Assembly: GCA_963575745.1 (NCBI GenBank)
Contig: CAUYUJ010016069.1
Location: 21,001-85,000, forward strand
Length of the DNA stretch: 64,000 bases
Reading direction: 5' to 3'
Source of the DNA: Prorocentrum cordatum
Lineage: Eukaryota > Sar > Dinophyceae > Prorocentrales > Prorocentraceae
Below the pieces are notes generated by a model. It did not search any database, was not told the DNA's origin, and was given only the letters and a program-made list of their open reading frames with translations. Made by a program: the position numbers and the translations under genes. This document shows positions 53,881 to 62,784 of the stretch, in pieces. Every line of letters starts with the position of its first letter. Position 1 is the first letter of the stretch.

Positions 53881-55470
53881 CTACCGTTTCGATTTCAAGT
53901 AGTTGTCGGCCGCTCGGTGGCGCACCTCCCCCCCCCATCTTCGGGATGTAGGTGGCCGGGCTGCCCAGGGCTTGCCAGGGCCCCCGCGCCACCACGCCGA
54001 AGAGCAGACCTCTCTCGCGGTGCGCATGCGGTTCTCGAAATCCTGCGCCAGGCCCGTGGCGACGTGCGTCGGCAAGCCTAGCATGCGGAAGATGTAGGGC
54101 ACGCGTTTATCCATCCACTCGGCCTCATCCTCGTAGTAGTTGGGGTTGCTCGGGTTGGCGGCCCGGCTGCGCGCTTGACGCCCCAACGCGCGCTTGTAGC
54201 GCGTGATGGCCCTGGCCTGCATGCGCTCGGCCTCGCGTCGCTCGGGGCCCAGCTGGAGGCGCTCCTCAGACGCCTGTCCCCCGTCATCGGCCTCAGTGCC
54301 GCCTGTGAGAAGCCGCGCCTGGGTGAAGTAGTCGCTCAGGTGCATGAGCTTCCCCCCCATTGAAGCAGGCCGTGGGGCCCCTGATGGGGCGCGCCTTCGC
54401 CTGGGAGCCGAAAGCGAATTGCGGCGGGCCCCCCCCCGTCCCCGATAGAAGTCGGCGTCATCGGGGTCGATCTGGCAAGCCCGCGCGAGCTTCTCCTCTA
54501 CGCTCTCGCAGAGCCCCTGGTATGCTTCCCCCACGTCCTGCAGGGTTCCGCTCATGTCGATCTGAGCCCGAACAGAGCTGCGGTCCCAGTGCGTCTCCAG
54601 CATGGGCCCGCAAGGGCGGGCCTCGGGGAAACCTATCGCCCCCATTGGCCCTGAACGACTGGCCCATGTCGCCGTTGCAGGCAAGGCCGAGCTGCACTGC
54701 CACGCATGGGCGGCAAGGGTTGGCGCACCCCTGCGCGGTCATGTCCAGGCGCTTGCAGGCGAACGTTCGGTCGAACACATCGGAGCTGACGATGAACCAG
54801 TCGAGCTCCGAGGGCTCCTTGGTCGGGGAGTGATGGCAGGTGCCCGCGCCCGCGTCGACAACGTGTCCGCCAACTTTGCTCAGCCAATGCCCCGCGCGTT
54901 GAAGGAAATGCTCGGGCTCCACGTTCCAGTCGCCTGCGATGACCCACGGCTTCCCCGTGCGCGTGGGGGGGAGGGGCCAGCGTCCTGCTGCACAGGCTGG
55001 CTGGTCTCGCCGACGTCGTCGTTGTCCAAGTATACGGAGCCCAGCAGAAACCCGCCAGGTACCGCTCCTTTGACATGGGTTACCGTGGCCCTGCCGTCAG
55101 AGACATGGCAGCTCGCCCTGCAACCCTGCACGCCTGGTGCCACCCCAGTGCCACCGCTCACCGCGCGCTGCTGCGATGCCCCCATGGAACTCACGGTTGG
55201 GGTCAGCACCGCGCTCCAGCCGACCTGCCTGAACCACTGCTCCTGCTCGACATCTCCGTAGCCGTTGAGGTGGTGCTCCTGAAAGCAGATCGCATCGCCC
55301 ATGTGCGCGTCGGCGACCAACCATTTGTTGCTGCGGGTCCTGGTGCTTTCCGAGGATGGTCGTGGAAAGGGCCCCAACCGCTGCCGTTGAGGCTGACCAC
55401 CGTGGATATGGGTTTGCCACCCACGCTTCCCCCTCCGTTGGAGCTCCGCCGAGCCGAGGCTCTGGAGGAG
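53881..55470 (-). pseudogene. LINE endonuclease (AP-type) and following region
   Basis: Endonuclease motifs in order: SLNGSGWGPFHDHPRK (about 55,390-55,340), ICFQEHHLNG (about 55,290-55,260, carrying the metal-binding Glu), SGGTGVAP (about 55,165), WVIAGDWNVEPEHF (about 54,945-54,905) and SELDWFIVSSDVFD (about 54,815-54,775). The catalytic His region is degenerate (NPCRPCVAVQL where an HRPV-type motif is expected). A single-base loss in a seven-G run (54,965-54,971) separates the QEHHL and GDWN motifs. A further open frame (54,684-53,881) continues into a charged region of unknown role. The enzyme would nick target DNA for target-primed reverse transcription. Confidence 0.75.
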
Positions 55471-55605
55471 CTTCTGTGCGCGAGGCCTGCGCCTCTGGGC
55501 TGCCTGGGCTGCTGGGTCACCGCGTCGAGTCCCTTCGTCGCCGCTGCCAGCGCCTGCTGCCGCGCTGTCCTCCTCCGCGGGGACCTCCACTTCCTCTTCC
55601 TCCAT

Positions 55606-56674
55606 GCTGTCCAGGATGTTGCTGAGGTCAGCCTCCTCGAGTTTTTCGTCTCCGCTGTCGCGTTATACTGCCGCACCTGCTGATGCCACGCTGTGCGCCA
55701 GCCGACGAAGCTGGGAGACTTGTCGTTCCCATTGCTGCGCGTGCCCTTTGTTGAGCATGCCAGAAGCTTGGTCCAACGCTTCCGAGAAGGCCGCGGCGCG
55801 TCCGCCCTCGCTGAGCAAGGCTGCTGGGGACCGAGGTGCTGCTGCAGTGGTGCCCACCCCCAGCGCTCCTTCTCCGAGTGAGCCTTCACGCTCGCGTTTG
55901 TGTTTGGCCAAAAGGCTGTCGATGAGCGCCTGGGGCTCCTTCTCCGCAGCCTTGCTCTGCTCGCGTTTGCCCTCCAACTCGAGCTTCTGCGCCTCGAGCG
56001 CGCTGAGCTGCACGGGCGGGGGCTTCTCCTCGGCGAGCTCGTGTTCCAGCTGATGCGCCTCCTGCCTCTGGCCAGCCAGCATTTCATTCGCGCCCTCAAC
56101 TCCTTCGAGCTTTCCGATTTTACTCCGTAACTTCCCAAGGCGCCGTGCGCTCTCGTCCTTCGGGGCGGACTGGGCTGCAGTTGCTGCGCCTCCATCACCT
56201 CCTGCAGCTGCGAGAGAATTTCCTTGGAGCTCTTTGACCTTCCGCCGCAACTGGTTGAGCTCGTGTCGTTCGTTGGCGCCCAGACGTGACATGCCACTCC
56301 ACCGCCGCGAGCTCGCGCCAGATCCTTGCTCCCACCAATCAAATCCGCAGCTGCGAAAGACGTGCCTGGTGCCCAATTTTTCCTGGCACCGCACTTGGGA
56401 CAATCTCAGGCTTTTGGCTGGCTGCCTCCACCGCTGCTGCTGCTCCCCACTCCGCCTGGCTGACTGCCTCCTCGTCCGCCTCTGCTGCCTTTGCCGCCGC
56501 CGCCACCCGCGGCTTCCCGAGCACCGCCACCGCGTCCTGCCAGTGGTCGAGCCCCTCTCTGAAAGCTGTGTAGATTTGGAGTTTGACCCAAGACGCGACG
56601 CGACGGCTAGAGCCAGCCACATGGGACCAGACTTCTGCGTTGTTCGCATCATCGTGATCCAAAATGGCTACGGA
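55606..56674 (-). pseudogene. LINE N-terminal region: zinc finger and coiled coil
   Basis: Around 56,405-56,345 a RanBP2-type finger reads CPKCGARKNWAPGT in one frame and then FRSCGFDWWE in the next. The third Cys is replaced by Phe (TTT for TGT), and a one-base loss splits the motif. From 56,290 to 55,800 long heptad-like stretches (ANERHELNQLRRKVKELQGN; KIGKLEGVEGANEMLAGQRQ; KLELEGKREQSKAAEKEPQA) predict a coiled coil, as in ORF1 proteins. An in-frame TAA near 55,663 separates this from DEKLEEADLSNILDSMEEEE and the endonuclease. It may be a genuine ORF1/ORF2 boundary or a nonsense mutation. The start codon is not identifiable. Confidence 0.65.
56655..56674 (-). other. Spliced-leader relic at LINE 5' end
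   Basis: On the - strand: T, CCGTAGCCATTTTGG, ATCA. It matches the conserved dinoflagellate leader (DCCGTAGCCATTTTGGCTCAAG) through CCGTAGCCATTTTGG and TCA, with A for C between them. It stands immediately upstream of the LINE N-terminal coding region and in the same orientation. Confidence 0.75.
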
Positions 56675-56782
56675 TGATGATGGGGGGTGCTTGCACGGAT
56701 ATGATTAAGCGGGGAGCGGGGTGTCGTCTGCCAACGATGAGCAAGGAGCATTGCGACCGCAGCCCATCTCGGTTCTCAGGCT

Positions 56783-57717
56783 ATGCAGTGGCAAGCGCCT
56801 CCGAACCTACCACTGTGGCTGGTTCTCTGGTTGCAGCCCGGAGAGCTCGTTCAGGAGCAGCTCTCGCAGTCGGTGCGGGAGCGCGAGCTGGCAGCGGCTC
56901 GCTACTGGGCGGCGAGCGCGGCGGCGCCGCCTCCGCCGCCCCCGCCGCCGCCGCCCGCCGCGCCCGCGGCCGAGTGGTCGGCTGGGGCGCCCTTGTGGGC
57001 GGTGGCGGAGTGTCCCGCCTTGGAGCCCGCAGCGGCGGAGTGTCCCGACTGCCCGGCCCCGGCCCCCATCCAGCTGGGCCAGTGGGCCGCTGCTCTGGTG
57101 GGCGGGGCAGGTGCTCGGCGGCGCCGCGTGGCGCCTGTGGCAGGCGCGGCGAAGGGCGTGGGCCGCGGCGACGACGGGAGATGGCGAGGCCCCACGTGCC
57201 GTTGCGCCCCGCCGCAGGGGAGCAGGAGTTCTGGCGCGAAGCGTCGGTGGGCTCGCGAGCCCGCGTGAGCTACTCGGGCGATGATGTTGATCATGAGAGA
57301 TATCTTCTATGGCCAGCTCGGCGTGCACGCGAGGACGGATCGGGGATAGAGGGCGACGAGGTCTGGTGGGTTCTCTCTCCCGACGGGGACGTGTGGAAGG
57401 AGCGGATCGACGGGGGGGGTCCTGTCGCGGGCCCGAGCGGGGCTCGACCGACGCCGAACGTAGGCGACCCGTTGCTCGGCGCACGGCGGCTGTACAAGTT
57501 TAGGGAGAGGCCGAATCTTGAGCAGACCATGACACTGAGCAGGGGGTGCCGTGACGTCGAGACGGCGAGGGGACAGAAGATCGAGCGATGGCCGAAGTAC
57601 GTTGTCGGGGACGATGGTCATCGTACTGAGCTGTCGGCAGTGTTGCCTGCGGCTCGGGGCGGCCAGGCTCAGCTTGTGGGCGCCCCCCCCCCCCCTGCCA
57701 CGCGACCTGGGTGCTGA
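56783..57717 (+). pseudogene. Retroelement N-terminal region
   Basis: 56,783-57,230 encodes a hydrophobic start (LPLWLVLWLQPGEL), a ten-Pro run, and Cys-Pro motifs (AECPDCPAPAP). The following frame (about 57,230-57,680) gives RARVSYSGDDVDHERYLLWP, EVWWVLSPDGDVWKE and RLYKFRERP, an ordered domain that I know only from this dinoflagellate family. The two parts are in different frames, and the second runs into a 12-C run at 57,685-57,696, after which the gag-like frame takes over. Function is unknown; a structural or membrane role for the N-terminus is speculation. Confidence 0.55.
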
Positions 57718-58640
57718 TGGAGCCAGGCGGCGGGCGGGTCATAGGCGAGGAAGTGCACATGACGCCGACGGACGTGACGAGCGGCAGCGACGGGCTGAAG
57801 TTCATGGGGTCGAAGGTGTCCCGCGTGCGTCGCGTGGCTGTCGGCAGCGCGCCCGCCTTGGCCAGCGAGCAGATATCACGCCTGCGCCGAGCCCTAGACG
57901 TGTTGGAGCCGCTGGTCGATAGATCTGTCGAAAAGGGAGTGAAGGACCAGCTCGGGCTGAACTCCAGCGAGAACGGGGGTGAGGCTGGCAGTGGAGAAGG
58001 GCGCAAGGCGACCAGTAGCGTGGACGACGTGAGGACCCTCAGCGTGGACTTCGACGGGCGCGGTGAGAGGTTCAAGGACTGGCGCAGCGTGGTGAACGAG
58101 ATCACGGCCGAAAGCTTCCCCGACGACCCGATCGAAGGGCCTGTGTCGGTCGTCCACCTGGCGAAGGCCATGTACAAGAGTGGCGGCGACCCGATGCGCT
58201 GGCTGGCCGAGTGGAGCCGAGAGCACCGCATCGAACGCACGAATCGGATCTACCACGAGCTGGAGGTTCTGTGCCATGCCCTCCTGCTGGCAGGAACCTA
58301 CGACCAGGTGAACTTGGGCGGTCTGAGGTCGATGGAGAGGCTCGCGAGGCGTACCCAGGTGATCACCGACGCCCATTCTGTGCCTGGGGCCCCAGCTAAC
58401 TGGCGGATGGCGCGCTACCTCACAGGTGAGACGGGCCCAGGCGACGCGGTGGCGCCTGAGCTGCGCAGCTTTGGTGCCAAGCGGGCCAAAGAAGACGCCG
58501 AGTTCTTGAACGCTCGGGTTCGGGGCCTCACGGCGGCCGAGCGGCCCAAGACCGAGAAGGGCGACGGCAAGGGCGACAAGAAGGTGCTGAAAGGGCCGAA
58601 GAAGGCTCCCGACGCAACCGCGTCGGGAGCTGACAGATGA
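57711..58640 (+). CDS. Retroelement gag-like domain, open frame
   Basis: An intact 309-codon frame, with the first part continuing from upstream across the C-run (WVLMEPGGGRVIGEEVHM). The core (about residues 105-250) reads DVRTLSVDFDGRGERFKDWR, GGDPMRWLAEWSREHRI, HELEVLCHALLLAGTYDQVN and LARRTQVITDAHSV. It is mostly helical and resembles a domain found before the RT in many dinoflagellate retroelement proteins. The C-terminus is Lys-rich (GDGKGDKKVLKGPKKAP), which would suit nucleic-acid binding. The stop TGA overlaps the ATG of the next frame (ATGA at 58,637-58,640). A capsid or RNA-packaging role is inferred from position only. Confidence 0.65.
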   Translation: MLMEPGGGRVIGEEVHMTPTDVTSGSDGLKFMGSKVSRVRRVAVGSAPALASEQISRLRRALDVLEPLVDRSVEKGVKDQLGLNSSENGGEAGSGEGRKATSSVDDVRTLSVDFDGRGERFKDWRSVVNEITAESFPDDPIEGPVSVVHLAKAMYKSGGDPMRWLAEWSREHRIERTNRIYHELEVLCHALLLAGTYDQVNLGGLRSMERLARRTQVITDAHSVPGAPANWRMARYLTGETGPGDAVAPELRSFGAKRAKEDAEFLNARVRGLTAAERPKTEKGDGKGDKKVLKGPKKAPDATASGADR

Positions 58641-59386
58641 CGACGGGCGGATCGGCCGCTGGACGTGGTCCAGCCAGCGGCCTCGAGTGTGCAGGACCAC
58701 CTGGACCTTGGCCTGGGTACGGCACCTGCGACATCTTCCCGTTGCCAGGGAGGGGGGGGCTCGGGGGCCAGACCGCGTCAGTACGAAGGCGAGTTCGACT
58801 TCGTCAGCGGCGTTTTCACGATGCACTGGTAAACGAGGCGGTGGGCAGCCTCAATTGGCTGGCAGGGGCATCCGCGGGGTCCTGCACGACGCCCGCGACG
58901 GCCGTGCAGCTCGACGTCGCGCAGCGCATCGGTGGGCAGGTGAACGACATCGTGCAGCCGATGCGAGGCGTGGAGTTGCAGCTTCCGCATTCAGCCCTTC
59001 GGGAGTTGATGCGTGGGAGGTCGCCATATCTCGGCGGCCCTCCCGAGGACGTGCTCGCCCCTTACCGGCCTGGGCTGCCGTCGCTTCCCGAGAGCATCGC
59101 GGAGGTGCCTGCGCTTCGTGAACTGCTTCGGGGGCGAGCGCGCCGGTGCGTGGAGGGGCAGGGCGAGCGCATGCTGCGGGACCACGAGAGCGTGCTCGAG
59201 GCGCCGGGGCGTTGCCCGCGGGTTCCCTTCAGCGAGCCGTCGCTGGTAAGGAGCCGGCGGCGGCGCGGTGATTTTGTGAGGGATCTCGCGAAACGTGGGC
59301 CGGTGCCATTTGCACGTCAGGTCTCGGAGATGGTGGGCCTTTTTTTTTTCTCGTGTGGAAAAAAGGGAGAGTGCAGACTCGTATGA
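58637..59386 (+). CDS. Retroelement linker and RT fingers, open frame
   Basis: An intact 249-codon frame. CDIFPLPGRG (about residue 31) marks the start of the RT part in this family. A helical spacer follows (NEAVGSLNWLAGA). YRPGLPSLPESIAEVPALRE and FVRDLAKRGPVPFARQVSEM lead into VGLFFF at 59,334-59,351, which is the RT fingers strand normally followed by a Lys-rich turn. The frame is lost at a ten-T run (59,340-59,349). One additional T would join it to the next frame at VWKKGRVQTRMILD. Confidence 0.65.
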   Translation: MTTGGSAAGRGPASGLECAGPPGPWPGYGTCDIFPLPGRGGLGGQTASVRRRVRLRQRRFHDALVNEAVGSLNWLAGASAGSCTTPATAVQLDVAQRIGGQVNDIVQPMRGVELQLPHSALRELMRGRSPYLGGPPEDVLAPYRPGLPSLPESIAEVPALRELLRGRARRCVEGQGERMLRDHESVLEAPGRCPRVPFSEPSLVRSRRRRGDFVRDLAKRGPVPFARQVSEMVGLFFFSCGKKGECRLV

Positions 59387-60894
59387 TCTTGGATTGTCGC
59401 AGGAGCAACGCCTGGTTGATAGATCCCCCGTCGGCGCAGTTGCTGACGGCGGAAGGCCTCTCGGCCTGCGAGCTCGCGGAGGACGGGGGCGCCAAGGGCC
59501 ACTTGCAGGCGGCCCTCCAGGCGGCGCTCGAGGACGTGGAGTTCTCAGTGGGGGTGGCTGACGTGAAGGACGCCTTCCACCGCATGAGGCTGCCGCCCGG
59601 GATGAAGCGCCTGTTCGGCTTGCCCGCCTTGAAGGCTGGGGGCGTGAGGCTCCACCGGGCGATGCTGGAGGGGGGGTTTCTCAACTGCGGCGACGTTATC
59701 TTCCCAGCCCCCGAGGCTCCCCCGATGGGATGTACCTGGAGCCTGCACCTGTGCCGGAGCGTGACGGAGCTCCGCTGTCAGTTTGCGCCGAGCCTCCGCG
59801 ACGGCACTCCCCTCAGTGACGTGGGGAAGCCGTTGGTGCTCAGGTTGGCAGCGGGAACGACACAGATCGAGCACTACGTGTACGTCGACAACATGGGCGT
59901 GATCGGGCAGAACGGGGAGCGCGTGTGTAGCAGCCTCGACGAGCTGGTGCAGGCATTCGAGGCCGTGGGTCTACGCGTCCACGGGCGTGAGGGAATTCGG
60001 AACGACGGCATCGAGGTGCTCGGCGCGGTGCTGGACGGCCAGAGGCTGCAGACGCGCCCGGCGTCGAAGAGGCTCTGGAGGGTGCGCCAGGCGATCACGG
60101 GACTGTTTCAACTTCGTGCGGTCCGAGGTGACGACCTGCGCGTCCTGCTGGGGCACTGCGCGTACCTGGGCCTGGCACGCCGCCCCGTGCTTTGCGTCTT
60201 CCACGCTTGTTACAGGCTTGCGACTAAAATGGGCAAAGAATCAGCACCACTTTGGAACAGTTGCAGAGAGGAGTTGAAGGCATTTCGAGACTTGCTTCCC
60301 CTGATCGTCTCGGACTGGCGGTTGCCTTATAATCGGCGGGTGCAGCGTTCAGATGCCTCGGGGAGCGGGTTTGGTATAGCGTGGAGCTTCTGGGACCTCG
60401 AGGATCTCAACTCCGTGGGACGCTGGCGGGAGAGGAGTCGCTTCCGTACCGTAGGTGGGGCTGACGCTCGCCGCTCCGCCCTCTCTGCCGCGGGTATTGG
60501 GGAGTTTCTGACCGCCAGGGGAGGAGACGTCGCTCTCTGCGTTGACGAAGGTGAGAAGGCCCTGACCGAATCCACGCTGCCCAGGGGTGACTACGAGATG
60601 GACCCCGAGTTCTGTGAGGTGCTCAGCTCTCCCCTGTCTCATCAGCTTTGGCGTAACGTTGGGCAGGGGACGTGGAGGTACAATGAACACATCGGCATTT
60701 TAGAGTCCAGGGCCCTCGTGAAATCTCTGAGGCGCATTGCTCTCACTCGCTTCGGCCTCAATGCCAGGCAGGTCTTGTTAGTCGATAGCCTAGGTGTGGC
60801 ACTGGCGTTTGACATATGCAGGTGTCGTAGCTTCGCTATATTGCGGGGTGGTGCGTCCCATGTGCTGCGCGCGTCGCGTCACTGCCTGCCTTAA
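59353..60894 (+). CDS. Retroelement reverse transcriptase palm and RNase H
   Basis: An open frame of 513 codons (GTG at 59,353; the first real start would be upstream in another frame). RT motifs: RMILDCRRSNAW (residues 10-21), motif A VADVKDAFHRM (68-78), motif B region PPMGCTWSLHLC (123-134) and motif C YVYVDNMGV (175-183; YVDN at 59,881-59,892). In motif C the second catalytic Asp is Asn. A connection follows, then an RNase H-like fold: QRSDASGSGFGIAW (Asp at 60,351), GILESRALVKSLRR (Glu at 60,703) and LLVDSLGVALAF (Asp at 60,784). The stop at 60,894 comes before the last RNase H carboxylate and any integrase, so the protein is truncated. Confidence 0.8.
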   Translation: MWKKGRVQTRMILDCRRSNAWLIDPPSAQLLTAEGLSACELAEDGGAKGHLQAALQAALEDVEFSVGVADVKDAFHRMRLPPGMKRLFGLPALKAGGVRLHRAMLEGGFLNCGDVIFPAPEAPPMGCTWSLHLCRSVTELRCQFAPSLRDGTPLSDVGKPLVLRLAAGTTQIEHYVYVDNMGVIGQNGERVCSSLDELVQAFEAVGLRVHGREGIRNDGIEVLGAVLDGQRLQTRPASKRLWRVRQAITGLFQLRAVRGDDLRVLLGHCAYLGLARRPVLCVFHACYRLATKMGKESAPLWNSCREELKAFRDLLPLIVSDWRLPYNRRVQRSDASGSGFGIAWSFWDLEDLNSVGRWRERSRFRTVGGADARRSALSAAGIGEFLTARGGDVALCVDEGEKALTESTLPRGDYEMDPEFCEVLSSPLSHQLWRNVGQGTWRYNEHIGILESRALVKSLRRIALTRFGLNARQVLLVDSLGVALAFDICRCRSFAILRGGASHVLRASRHCLP

Positions 60895-61329
60895 CGCCGT
60901 CTGCCATAATTTTGGCTCTCCTTGTAAACCAGCGACGAAGAGAACGCGCGCGCACATAGCAACCATGTACATGCTAATCTAGCACGATCAAACTCAATCA
61001 CGTCGAAACAACTCCAAAAAAACAACACAGTTCACAATATTGGTGAGCGGCGTTGTCCTTAATAACGAAACGTTTGTCCGTGAGAACGCCTTAGAAATAG
61101 AAGGGCGACGCGCCGTGAACAATCTGTTTTACTCCCTGTGCCGCGAGCCACAGCTTTTGAAATTAATTGCGAGAGGCGTCTCAGGCGCCAGGTCGTGACT
61201 GGTTCAGTTGCCGCGGACCGCGTCGCCCCTTTGAGATACTCGGGAGAGTTGGCACTTGGATATCGCATTGTAGTCCCCCAGAGACCCCAGAGACATTCGA
61301 ACACTTGCCTTTGTTGTATACGTTCTTCC
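60895..61329. other. Spacer between the two + strand elements
   Basis: No coding signal. GCCATAATTTTGGCTC near 60,903-60,918 faintly resembles a leader relic but needs gaps. Composition is less GC-rich than the elements. Confidence 0.5.
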
Positions 61330-61350
61330 TCCGTAGCCATTTTGGCTCAA
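61330..61350 (+). other. Spliced-leader relic in genomic DNA
   Basis: T followed by CCGTAGCCATTTTGGCTCAA is identical to the first 21 of 22 bases of the conserved dinoflagellate spliced leader (D = T); the final G is C. Leaders are added to mRNA by trans-splicing, so a leader fused to a gene in genomic DNA indicates that a processed mRNA was reverse-transcribed and inserted. The transposase-like reading frames start within 200 bp downstream in the same orientation. An intact SL RNA gene would continue with a GT donor after AAG; here CATG follows, so this is not an SL gene. Confidence 0.9.
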
Positions 61351-61385
61351 CATGTTCACTTTGATGTGGAAGGTCCTTATGGAAG

Positions 61386-61830
61386 GTGTACTTGCTGCGT
61401 CGCTTCGCCAATTTGCCCGCGCGTCCCAACTTCAAGGCCAAACCATCGAATGCCACAGAGAAAATTACGCTACGAGTGATCAGCGAGAGCAGAAAAGCTT
61501 TGGACCCAGAGAAGAAAAAAATGAGAATTCGACTCGGTAATGGCAGCGGTGGCATATCCGAAGAGGATGGATGGGTTCCTTTCTATCCAGGAGTTGCATA
61601 TCATATTAAAAAAATGTACAAGCATGTCGATATTCACACTGTGTACGATTTTCTGGTTCAAGCGACAGATTGAAGTCAGCAGCGCATCGGGTCAAGATGA
61701 TGACGATGGAAACCAAGCGCCCGAAGTGATTCGTCTCCGGCAGCGAACTGAAACATTGGAAAGTGACAGAAAGAAACTTGCGAAGGAACACGCACGATTG
61801 ACTCGCAAGCTGGCGCGTCTGCGATGAACT
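61386..61830 (+). pseudogene. N-terminal part of transposase-like gene
   Basis: The first frame (to about 61,670) reads SESRKALDPEKKKMRIRLGN, DGWVPFYPGVAYHIKKMYKH and DIHTVYDFLVQ. A frame change near 61,660 leads to QIEVSSASGQDDDDGNQAPE and a coiled coil (RQRTETLESDRKKLAKEHAR), closed by TGA at 61,825-61,827. The text continues in the same frame after the TGA (TLKDKGASDNPALAKLF), so the stop looks like a nonsense mutation. The gene follows the leader relic directly. Confidence 0.5.
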
Positions 61831-61855
61831 TTGAAGGACAAGGGTGCCAGTGACA

Positions 61856-62784
61856 ACCCAGCCCTTGCGAAATTATTTTTTCGAGGGGAAGACGCTCGTT
61901 ACTTTTCTCCGAGGGGGGCTTTGGCATGGCTGCCAAACGGATCGTCGCAGGAGTTTCGGGCAGGAGGTTTTCTTTGGTAAACGACATGGGTGTGGGCCAT
62001 AGACAGTATGCCGATGGGAGATCAGTTTCGTTGCTAGCGTGCAGGCCTGGCGGAAAGCTTGGTTCGCCGACTGTGAAACATGGCTTTACCATGTACCTGA
62101 GCGTCCAATGCCAGATTCGAGTGATCACTCACGCAGGGTGATCCGCTTTGTGAGCCATGCGATTGGAGGCGACGCGACAAACACAATGCCGTTCAAGCAA
62201 AAATTGCACACATGCGAAGTGAGGAGTCAGCATTTTCAGATCGATGCGACGAACGAGACGACATGGAAAGAGTTGGGTGAATCACGATCGGGGATCACTG
62301 GTCTGGGGGATATTTTGAAGGTCGGCGGGGGTTCCGCCGAGCACGCGTACGCCATGTACGCAAAGCAGGTTGCCAGTATGCGGTGTCCACCGCGGCGGCG
62401 CGATGACAAGATGATTGCGACATCGCAACCACTATCTGACACTGGCATCAAAACATCGGTCCCTTTTTTCCTTGGAACGGATAGCGGTGGAGATGAGGAT
62501 ACATTCAAGGCATTTGCGATGGCAGCTGCAGAATGCGATGACTCCGTGAATGTTTTCAGCGCGGCTTGCTTGAGGCACCAGTTCCACTTGATGGCGCAGC
62601 GGTCTCTCAAACGGTCGGATCAGTTTTGCACAGTTTTGAGGCGACAGTCGAATGCAGATAGAACATACTTCAGCACAGTGGTCAACATGTTACATTGTTG
62701 GAGGGATTACAGCAAACAGATACACGACATATGGGTTTCACAATATGGGCCACTGGATGCCTCAACATCTTCTCGGGGGGGGGG
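61856..62784 (+). pseudogene. Middle part of transposase-like gene
   Basis: GEDARYFSPRG and AMAAKRIVAGVSGRRFSLVN lead, after another frame change near 62,040, to WRKAWFADCETWLYHV, the conserved-looking VPFFLGTDSGGDEDTFKAFA and VNVFSAACLRHQFHLMAQRS (about 62,545-62,605), then RTYFSTVVNMLHCWRD. The C-x2-H in ACLRHQFHL and the preceding acidic position recall hAT-type transposases, in which a CxxH motif lies in the catalytic core, but the match is weak. I know similar proteins from dinoflagellate genomes without a firm family name. The frame breaks at a ten-G run (62,775-62,784). Confidence 0.55.

Larger units (their letters stand above)
49245..56674 (-). mobile_element. Non-LTR retrotransposon (dinoflagellate LINE), decayed
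   Basis: On the - strand the canonical LINE order is preserved over 7.4 kb: spliced-leader relic, RanBP2-like zinc finger and coiled coil, AP-type endonuclease, linker, reverse transcriptase, Cys/His motif, RNase H, C-terminal zinc motif. The reading frame changes at least eight times and there is an in-frame TAA at about 55,663, so no full protein can be made from this copy as assembled. The leader relic at the very 5' end suggests that the element, or its mRNA, was trans-spliced before insertion and that the copy is full-length at the 5' side. Confidence 0.8.
56675..60894 (+). mobile_element. Dinoflagellate gag-RT-RNase H retroelement, 3' truncated
   Basis: Four or five + strand open segments follow each other with one-base frame changes and give one protein architecture: Pro/Ala-rich N-terminus, small ordered domain, gag-like domain, RT fingers and palm, RNase H. 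Family members that I recall continue with a tyrosine-recombinase-like C-terminus. Here the reading stops at 60,894 inside RNase H, so the integration domain is missing. The element diverges head-to-head from the LINE at 56,674; its own 5' end is not defined. Confidence 0.7.

Noticed and set aside
60898-60925. A third spliced-leader relic (CCGTCTGCCATAATTTTGGCTC)
   Set aside because: Needs several substitutions and a two-base gap to match the leader, and no coding sequence begins right after it. Too weak compared with the two accepted relics.
61330-61350. An SL RNA gene in place of a relic
   Set aside because: The final G of the leader is replaced by C, and no GT splice donor, Sm site or SL RNA stem follows.
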